Shown here piece after piece: positions 58,418-64,000 of a stretch of DNA of 64,000 bases (position 1 is the first letter of the stretch; the number at the start of each line of letters is the position of its first letter). This stretch comes from Hamadaea sp. (lineage in GTDB: Bacteria > Actinomycetota > Actinomycetes > Mycobacteriales > Micromonosporaceae). The notes beneath the pieces are model-generated. The model was not told the origin of the DNA and made no database searches. It saw only the letters and a program-made list of their open reading frames with translations. Location: the NCBI RefSeq assembly GCF_013362815.1, contig NZ_JABFVK010000059.1, forward strand, positions 1 to 64,000, written 5' to 3'. The translations under genes and the position numbers were made by a program.

Positions 58418-60706
58418 CTACACGGTGTACGTCTTGGCCACGAGCACGAGTTCGGAGGTGTGCGAACCCTCGACGCCGACGTCCGGCGGCCGGGGGGTGA
58501 AGCCGGGCAGCCCGGCCAGCCCGTCGCTGCCGTCCATGACGCGTACGGTGATCGGGCTCGTCTGCTCGACGGTCAGGGTCACGGTGAGTCCGTCGGCGGG
58601 CGGCGCGTGGAACAGCACCCCGAAGTCGTCGCCGAGCGCATCCGCTGGGACGGCTCGTCCCGCGACGGTCGCCGCCGTCACCTTCGCACCGGGCACCTTG
58701 AGATAGACCAGACGGACGTCCCGATTCGGCTTCACGAGCAGGGTCAGCGTCCGATGCGTACCCTCCACTGTGGAGTTCGAAGCAGTCAGGCTCGGTGCGG
58801 TCAGGGTGGCCGCCTGTGCCGGTCCGCTCGCGATGTCGCCGTGCAGCAACGGGAACTTCGCCTCGAGGTTCTCCGTGCCGGTCGCGTACTGGGCGGCCCA
58901 GGCGCCCGGCTTGTCGTCCGCGCTCACCCAGCGCGCCTGGCCGTTGTCCGTGTCGAGGGCGTACATGAGCTGCTCGGGCGCGGGATGCTTCGCGTCGAAC
59001 CGGTCGACCGCCAGGCCGACGCCGGTGAAGACCAGGGTCAGCACGGCCGCGCCGAGCGCCGGCCACATCGCCCGCCGTGGATACAAAACCACCAGCGCCA
59101 GCCCCAGCATCGTCGCGAAGAGCGCGGCCGCCGCGCCGGTGGCCAGGCCGAGCGCCGGGAAGAACAGCATCACGGTGGGCGCGAGGATCACCACCGCCAC
59201 CGCTCCGCCGACGGTCAAGGCCGCGAATTTCGCCCAAGTTGTACGCACAACGACCGCGACGATTCCCGCCAGTGCCCCGAACAGGGCGGGCAACGCAGCG
59301 AGATAGGAGCCGCCGGGCGTGAACGCCGCCAGCAGTACGCCGAGGACGGCGAGCCAGCCGAACCCGGCCACAACCATCGCCCAGCGCCCAAGACGTCTGC
59401 TCCACAAGGCGTACCAGAGGAGTAAGAGGGTTGCGACGAGCGCGACCACGGCGGCGCGGAACCACTCCGGTCGCCAGGGATCGATCATCTGCCGGTAGCC
59501 GGGGCGGATCGCGACCAGCACCAGCCAGTAGACCTGGGCCAGAATCGGCGCGAGGGCGAGCGGGAGCAGGCCGAGCCCGAACGCGGCGGCCTGGCGGCCG
59601 AAACTCGCGCGGCCGCGCACGATGCCGCTCACCGTCACGCTGAGCGCGACCACGGCGAGCAGGGCGAGGATCGCGACCGGCCAGACCAGCCACCCGGGAT
59701 AGCGCACGAGGTAGCCGAGGACCGGGAAGTAGGTCGAGTCGCCCGCGGACGGCTTCTCCAGGGTGGACAGGTCCCGGCTCGCGAAGGCCTGGGTGAGGGC
59801 GAGCGCGTTGGACCCGTGATGCTGCAGGCTCGCCTGGTCCATGTACTCGGGACGGTCCTCCGGCGTGTGGTAGACCGCCGACCCGTCGATGTACGCGGTG
59901 TTCAGCCCGGTGAACCGCCCGGCGTCGCGGAACGGGGAGAAGTCGGTGTCGTTGGGCAGGATCCGGTAGACCTCTACCGCGAAGCTGGTCGCCACCGGAT
60001 ACGGGGCGACGTCGCCGTAGACGCCGACGACGTCCGCGTTGTCCCGGGTCGTCTCGAACATGATCGCGGGGCCGGACGAGCCCCGCGCCTCGAAGTTGAG
60101 CACCACGCCGCCGTCCTTCGCGAGCGCGTGCTGGCTGACGAACGCCTCCGCGCCGCAGAGACAGGCCTCCTCGGCGTCGGTGAACACGAACACGATGTCG
60201 TTGCGCGGCTTCTCGCCACTGGTGAGGATGCGCGCGGTCTCCAGCAGGGTGGCGACGCCCGCACCGTCGTCGTTGCCGCCGTACGACACCTGGACCGAGT
60301 CGTAGTGCGCGACGAGGATCAGCCGCCCGGTCGACGCGGTGCCCTTGAGCTCGGCGACGACGTTGCGTACGTGGGCCATCGTGTAACCCTCGCCGAGCGC
60401 GTCGTCCGCCCCGACGGCGTCCTGGACCTGCGGATCGAGCCCGTAGTCCTTCAGCGTCCCGACGATGTACTCGCGGGCGGCTGCGGCGTTCTTCGAGCCG
60501 GCGACGTGCACCGCTTCGCCGAGCGTCTGGACGTGCGCGTACGCCCGCCCCGCGCTGAACTCGTCGCCCGGCGCGTCGGCGGCCAGCGGCGCCGGTGGCC
60601 GGACCGCCCACACACTCCAGAAGGCCAATCCGGCCAGGACGAGGACGGCGACGGCTCCGGCGATGCTCCGGCTGTTGGTCTGATCCACGCCCACATCTTC
60701 CTGCAC
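58418..60706 (-). CDS. Membrane M28 family peptidase
   Basis: This 762-aa protein has a TM helix near 15-38, then an M28 aminopeptidase domain (about 60-310): LVAHYDSVQVSYGGNDDGAGVATLLE (Zn ligands H and D), FVFTDAEEACLCGAEAF (catalytic Glu-Glu), NDTDFSPF and VYHTPEDRPEYM (last His). Eight more TM helices fill about 330-560 and a lumenal-like C-terminal part closes, as in ERMP1/Pff1 peptidases. The peptidase face is outside the membrane. It follows the ESX-like genes by 18 nt. Confidence 0.92.
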   Translation of the reverse strand: MQEDVGVDQTNSRSIAGAVAVLVLAGLAFWSVWAVRPPAPLAADAPGDEFSAGRAYAHVQTLGEAVHVAGSKNAAAAREYIVGTLKDYGLDPQVQDAVGADDALGEGYTMAHVRNVVAELKGTASTGRLILVAHYDSVQVSYGGNDDGAGVATLLETARILTSGEKPRNDIVFVFTDAEEACLCGAEAFVSQHALAKDGGVVLNFEARGSSGPAIMFETTRDNADVVGVYGDVAPYPVATSFAVEVYRILPNDTDFSPFRDAGRFTGLNTAYIDGSAVYHTPEDRPEYMDQASLQHHGSNALALTQAFASRDLSTLEKPSAGDSTYFPVLGYLVRYPGWLVWPVAILALLAVVALSVTVSGIVRGRASFGRQAAAFGLGLLPLALAPILAQVYWLVLVAIRPGYRQMIDPWRPEWFRAAVVALVATLLLLWYALWSRRLGRWAMVVAGFGWLAVLGVLLAAFTPGGSYLAALPALFGALAGIVAVVVRTTWAKFAALTVGGAVAVVILAPTVMLFFPALGLATGAAAALFATMLGLALVVLYPRRAMWPALGAAVLTLVFTGVGLAVDRFDAKHPAPEQLMYALDTDNGQARWVSADDKPGAWAAQYATGTENLEAKFPLLHGDIASGPAQAATLTAPSLTASNSTVEGTHRTLTLLVKPNRDVRLVYLKVPGAKVTAATVAGRAVPADALGDDFGVLFHAPPADGLTVTLTVEQTSPITVRVMDGSDGLAGLPGFTPRPPDVGVEGSHTSELVLVAKTYTV

Positions 60707-60724
60707 CCGGCGGCCCGCCGTCTG

Positions 60725-61231
60725 TCAGTCGAGCCGGTCGCCGAGCTCGATTTTCAGCTCGGTGATCTGCCGGGCCTGATCGTCGAGCAGCCTCGTCACC
60801 GCCGACCGCACCGCCGTCGCGAATTCCTCCTCGGAGCATTCGCGCACCGTGCCGGGCTGTACGCGGACGGTCCACTCCTGCATCCCGCGAACGGAGAGCG
60901 CGACGCGGCCGTCGGCGGACTCGCCGCGCGCGACGAGCTCGGCGCGCCGCTCGACGAACTCGCGCTGGCCGGAGGTCGCCGGTTCCGGCTCGCCGGTGAT
61001 CGGCACATCCTCGTCCTCGCTGAGGATCGCGAAGAACTCCCGCATCCGCCGGGCCCAAAGGATGCGGCCCAGCGCGGCCAGCTGCTCCGGCAGGCGGCTC
61101 TCGTCGAGCCACCGGTAGCCCCCGGGGAAACTCAACCGCACCTGGTCACGGTCGTAGAGCTCGGCCGCGATCGCGCCGTCCGGGGTGGACGCGGTGACGA
61201 CCATCCGGTCGAGCCGTTCGCTCAGCAGCAT
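60725..61231 (-). CDS. ESX-cluster accessory protein (YbaB-like)
   Basis: The 168-aa protein has an opening STPDGAIAAELYDRDQVRLSFPGG resembling the YbaB-like proteins that accompany actinomycete ESX substrates, and charged helices afterwards. No membrane segment. GGGGAG before the ATG. It is third in a four-gene operon with 13-18-nt gaps. Function is inferred from context. Confidence 0.6.
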   Translation of the reverse strand: MLLSERLDRMVVTASTPDGAIAAELYDRDQVRLSFPGGYRWLDESRLPEQLAALGRILWARRMREFFAILSEDEDVPITGEPEPATSGQREFVERRAELVARGESADGRVALSVRGMQEWTVRVQPGTVRECSEEEFATAVRSAVTRLLDDQARQITELKIELGDRLD

Positions 61232-61244
61232 CGTGTCTCTCCCC

Positions 61245-62159
61245 TCAGTTCGCGTTGCCCATGAAGCCGTGAATGTTGCCCCGGTTCGCCCCGGCCAGCT
61301 CCGGCTTCCGGGGCACGAGCTGGTCGCGGTGGGCGTTGAGCTGCGCGAGGTCCCGGGACAGCACCGCGTACACCTTGTCCTGCTCTTCGTTGATGTACTT
61401 CTTCAGGTCGTCGAGCGCCTTGCGTAGCTTCGGGACGATGTAAAGCGGATCCGACCCCGAGATGTCGACCTTGGGCTTGTCGCCGCCGGCCGCCTGCGCC
61501 CCGACCTGGGCCGCGCCGGCGATCACCTCGAGGAGCAGCACGCCACCGATGACCCCGCCACCGGCGAACACCGTCGCGACCGAGGCGACCGAACCGAGGA
61601 TCGTGTAGGCCATCGCGTCGCCACCGAACCCGAAGTGGCAGTCGTGCTCCAGCGCCTTCAGGGTCTTCTTCGCGATCTCCTCGACGTCGTGCCGAGCGTT
61701 CTTCCAGACGCTCTGGTACGCCTGAAGCGCGCTGCGCATCACGTACACCGCGACGAACTGGCTCTGCACCTTCGCCGGGAACGGCACGACGAAGTTCGTA
61801 TTGAAGTTCTGCGCCGCGCTGCCGGTCCAGCCGTCGACGAGCGAAGTCACGTTCATGTGCTTCAGATCGCCGATCGGCAGGATCGTCTCGCCCTCCCCGT
61901 TCGCCTTGTTCGGCGGCAGCAGCTGACCGTCCGACAACTCGGTCAGCGCGCCTTTGAGGTCGTCGATGATGGTCTTGACCGGACCGTCGGGGTCGGGCAG
62001 TTGCGCGTAGGGCTCGAACAGCTGCGGAATCTGGCTCCACGACGCCATCTCCGCCCGCTGCTGCGCGTCGAAGACTTGACCGTTGGCCTCCACCTTCGTC
62101 TTCCAGTCGTTGCACTTCTGCCAGATCTTGTAGGCCATGCCGCGCAGGTCTTCGCTCAT
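61245..62159 (-). CDS. ESX/type VII secretion-like substrate, 304 aa
   Basis: The 304-aa helical protein has a WXG100-like long N-terminal domain (YKIWQKCNDWKTKVEANG, SLVDGWTGSAAQNFNTNFVVPFPAKVQSQF), and a central Gly/Ala hydrophobic stretch (GSVASVATVFAGGGVIGGVLLLEVIAG, about 180-206), and a C-terminal coiled coil. This shape is like EspB/PPE-type ESX substrates. GAGGTG eleven nt before the ATG. No ESX ATPase or channel is in the window. Confidence 0.65.
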   Translation of the reverse strand: MSEDLRGMAYKIWQKCNDWKTKVEANGQVFDAQQRAEMASWSQIPQLFEPYAQLPDPDGPVKTIIDDLKGALTELSDGQLLPPNKANGEGETILPIGDLKHMNVTSLVDGWTGSAAQNFNTNFVVPFPAKVQSQFVAVYVMRSALQAYQSVWKNARHDVEEIAKKTLKALEHDCHFGFGGDAMAYTILGSVASVATVFAGGGVIGGVLLLEVIAGAAQVGAQAAGGDKPKVDISGSDPLYIVPKLRKALDDLKKYINEEQDKVYAVLSRDLAQLNAHRDQLVPRKPELAGANRGNIHGFMGNAN

Positions 62160-62172
62160 GACGTCACCTCAC

Positions 62173-62586
62173 TCACAGCGCCAGCTTGATGTCGGGAATC
62201 GGGACCTTCCGCCCCGAGCCGTCCTCGGTGTAGTCATTGGCCATCAGGTTGCGCAGCTCGGTTCCGGCCGCTTGGTCGGTACGCGCGTACTCCGCGGCCG
62301 CCAGGCGCAGCGCCTCCGCTGTCAGCTCGACGTTCTGCTCGGCCTCCTTGACACAGCCCGCGATGACGTCGCCGATCTGCGAGATCGCCGACAGGTGCTT
62401 GTCGCCACCACCGCCGCCGAAGTCGGCCGGCCGGGTGAACGCCGCCGACAGGTTGTCGTGGGCGTACTGGACCTTGCCGAGCACCCGATTGAACGCCGCC
62501 TGCACCACCGGCATCTCGGCGTTGGCCGCCCGCACCAGCTCTTCGAGCCGTGCGCCGAGCTGCTGCCCGCTCAGATAGTTGCCCAC
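62173..62586 (-). CDS. Small ESX-like protein
   Basis: The 137-aa helical protein (start GTG 62586 with GGAGG five nt upstream) has ELVRAANAEMPVVQAAFNRV, a Gly-rich turn (DFGGGGGDKH) and a second long helix (EQNVELTAEALRLAAAEYAR), giving the helix-turn-helix hairpin of ESX proteins, without W-x-G. It is first in the operon with the 304-aa protein 13 nt later. Probably forms a pair with it. Confidence 0.65.
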   Translation of the reverse strand: MGNYLSGQQLGARLEELVRAANAEMPVVQAAFNRVLGKVQYAHDNLSAAFTRPADFGGGGGDKHLSAISQIGDVIAGCVKEAEQNVELTAEALRLAAAEYARTDQAAGTELRNLMANDYTEDGSGRKVPIPDIKLAL

Positions 62587-62760
62587 CGCCACCTCCCCAG
62601 TCTTCGGTTGGCTTGCCGAAGCTGGGGAACACACAGTGTGGGATGTGGTGTGACCGTGAGCCCCCCAGCTGACGGTCATCGTAGGAAGAATCGGACGTCG
62701 GACACGTCCCACCACGAGTGGAAATAGCTCTACAACTCGCGCGGTATGCGACGAGGCGGA

Positions 62761-63288
62761 CTACTCCGCCTCGGCGACCCGATCTAGCGCGGGCAGATAC
62801 TTCCGATAGGGCCCGACGTCGGTGCGGTGCCGCCGGGCGAGCACCTCGGCCATCTGGCCGAGATGAGTGAGATCGTGCGCGACCCAGGCCGCCACGACGT
62901 TGCCCATCGTCACCTCGCCGAACTCGGGATGCGTACCGGTCTGCCGCAGATCCACGGTGGCGAGGTTCAGCGCCGTCAGCGTCCGACCGCGTCCGGAGCG
63001 GAACCGTGCCAGCAGGTCGCCGAGGGGTTCGGGCTCGTCGCGCAGCATCGCCTCCCGGTCGAACGGTTCGAAGACCCGGCTCACGCCGTGCTCCTGGATC
63101 AGCCGGAGGCGCGGCAGCCAATTCGTGGCGTCGGCATACGTCAGGTGACCGAGGATCGCGTACGCGCTCCAGGTGCCGGGGCCGTCGTCGCGGTGCAGCC
63201 ACTCGTCCGGCAGTCCGGTGAGGAACGCGGTCAGCACGTCCGGCGTCCTGGCCAGCATGGTTTCGGCGTCACCCAGATCGAGGTCCAT
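62761..63288 (-). CDS. DinB/YfiT family protein
   Basis: The 175-aa four-helix protein has the DinB metal histidines: SAYAILGHLTYADATNW and VAAWVAHDLTHLGQMAEVLARR, where H-x3-H follows. Family members act as metal-dependent thiol (bacillithiol/mycothiol) transferases or unknown detoxification enzymes; mycothiol is expected in this organism. The ATG at 63288 (MDLDLGDAE) is chosen as family start. Confidence 0.88.
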   Translation of the reverse strand: MDLDLGDAETMLARTPDVLTAFLTGLPDEWLHRDDGPGTWSAYAILGHLTYADATNWLPRLRLIQEHGVSRVFEPFDREAMLRDEPEPLGDLLARFRSGRGRTLTALNLATVDLRQTGTHPEFGEVTMGNVVAAWVAHDLTHLGQMAEVLARRHRTDVGPYRKYLPALDRVAEAE

Positions 63289-63391
63289 GCCGTCATCGTG
63301 GTGGCCGAGTCGCCTCCCGGCCAGAGCCAATCCCGATGCCCTGGCGTCTTCGCGGCTCCGTAGGCGACTTCGCCCGGCTCGTTCGGCTGCA

Positions 63392-63443
63392 GATCACGGA
63401 TATCCATGCTTCCCAGCGCGAAATAGCATGGTTATCCGTGATC
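63392..63443. repeat. 52-bp inverted repeat
   Basis: Arms GATCACGGATATCCATGC and GCATGGTTATCCGTGATC (18 bp, one mismatch) flank a 16-nt loop, in the gap between the DinB and YesL genes (both leftward). It could end YesL transcription, being about 100 bp after its stop, or be a mobile palindrome. Confidence 0.85.
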
Positions 63444-63447
63444 CGGC

Positions 63448-63537
63448 GGCAAACTGGCCGCCCGCGGCTAGCTGGCCGCCCGCGGCAAACCGGCCGCCCG
63501 CGGCTAGCCGGCCGCCCGCGGCTAGCCGGCCGCCCGC
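63448..63537. repeat. 18-bp tandem repeat, five copies
   Basis: Units start at 63448, 63466, 63484, 63502 and 63520, each GGC + (AAAC or TAGC) + (T or C) + GGCCGCCCGC. Two positions vary in register, and the last units contain CTAG pairs. The array starts directly after the YesL stop codon. The period is a multiple of three, but no reading frame is credible. Confidence 0.93.
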
Positions 63538-63539
63538 GG

Positions 63540-64000
63540 CTAGTCGGTGCGCAGGGCGGCGACGATGTGCCGGGTGTTGGCCCACACGACGTACAGCGCC
63601 GGCCCCGGCAGGAGGAACAGCCCGATCGCCGGCTTGGTGACGACCGCCCCGCCGAGGATGCCGAGCACGGCCAGGTTCGCGAGGCTCAGGTACCACTTGC
63701 GTACGGAGAGGTAGGCGGCCGTCACGATCAGCCGAAGCGTTGGCCGGATGTCGAGCGTCAGCAGGGCGGTCGCGGTCACGACGACCAGCACGATGAGCAG
63801 CGCCAGCATCGGCGTGACCGCGCCGAACGGCGTACCGAGGGCGAGCCGGAAGTCGCTGGCGAGCACGATGACGGCGAGCGCCGCCACTGCGCCGATCGCG
63901 AGCGACCGCCCGAACCGCGTCCGGTAGGACCGCCAGAACGAGGACGCTCCGGATTCGCCGCCGGACGCCGCCGCGAAGGAGCCGAAGGCCCCCGCGACCG
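63540..64000 (-). CDS. YesL (DUF624) family membrane protein, 5' end outside window
   Basis: The C-terminal 152 residues of a membrane protein are seen, in frame to the window edge: FWRSYRTRFGRSLAIGAVAALAVIVLAS, several helices (LLIVLVVVTATALLTLDI, YLSLANLAVLGILGG, GLFLLPGPALYVVW) and a short basic tail. The SFWRSYRTRFGRS segment before a helix is typical of YesL, which sits next to sugar ABC transporters in other actinomycetes; its partner genes must lie beyond 64000. The stop is TAG at 63540. Confidence 0.75.
   Translation of the reverse strand, partial: VAGAFGSFAAASGGESGASSFWRSYRTRFGRSLAIGAVAALAVIVLASDFRLALGTPFGAVTPMLALLIVLVVVTATALLTLDIRPTLRLIVTAAYLSVRKWYLSLANLAVLGILGGAVVTKPAIGLFLLPGPALYVVWANTRHIVAALRTD

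Noticed and set aside
58155-61112. 985-aa frame across the M28 peptidase and neighbours
   Set aside because: Composition is Arg/Ala/Gly-rich shadow; the other frame has the zinc-site motifs and membrane helices.
63448-63537. CRISPR array or coding repeat
   Set aside because: 18-bp units adjoin without spacers, and no frame over them has a start or homology.

Overview
The window is a high-GC actinomycete chromosome segment, most likely Micromonosporaceae. This rests on the GC-rich codon third positions, the many genes with a TANNNT box 6-9 nt before the start codon and no Shine-Dalgarno (leaderless type), an IdeR/DmdR iron box, an FMN riboswitch in front of a RibM-type transporter, a SigE-family sigma factor, an ESX-like cluster, and very frequent CGTACG words. 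No rRNA, tRNA, CRISPR array, transposase or phage gene was seen. The family-level placement is inference.

Left end (1-6.2 kb): a short leftward operon (two FxsC-type TIR proteins, a two-helix membrane protein, a cut-off membrane gene) faces a 1043-aa NACHT NTPase across about 65 bp. It looks like a STAND NTPase/TIR conflict (possible anti-phage) island and is the strongest candidate for an undescribed system. A saccharopine dehydrogenase-like reductase, a coiled-coil membrane protein and a GNAT follow. 7.8-11.8 kb: a siderophore-iron ABC importer (two permeases and an ATPase leftward, a Tat lipoprotein rightward) around one iron box. 11.9-24.9 kb: HAD protein, amidohydrolase/RidA pair, TreT-like glycosyltransferase, an SDR/adenylate-forming fusion, secreted PLD-like protein, DUF885 peptidase-like protein, RutE/RutF-like flavoenzyme pair, phosphotransferase, flavin reductase and a DUF2314-like protein.

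25-36.7 kb: MarR regulator divergent from a luciferase-like/FAD oxidase fusion and its tandem stand-alone paralogue; an OmpR/histidine-kinase pair; DUF72; class A penicillin-binding protein with a PASTA repeat; SigE-type sigma factor with a coupled membrane protein. 36.8-45.3 kb: ribM under an FMN riboswitch, RraA-like protein, epoxide hydrolase, a TetR-ABC-permease export operon with a palindromic operator, and a LysR/quinone-reductase-like divergent pair.

45.3-64 kb: SHOCT membrane protein, VOC protein, methyltransferase, FEN-type exonuclease, a P-loop kinase/PLDc_N/nucleotidyltransferase operon, SH3-Excalibur secreted protein, SDR, proline dehydrogenase divergent from a PucR-type activator gene broken by one in-frame amber codon, several small enzymes, a nitrilase-family amidase, a membrane M28 peptidase behind three ESX-like genes, DinB protein and a partial YesL protein. 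Intergenic DNA carries many palindromes and short tandem repeats, including two related 65-bp elements about 21 kb apart.
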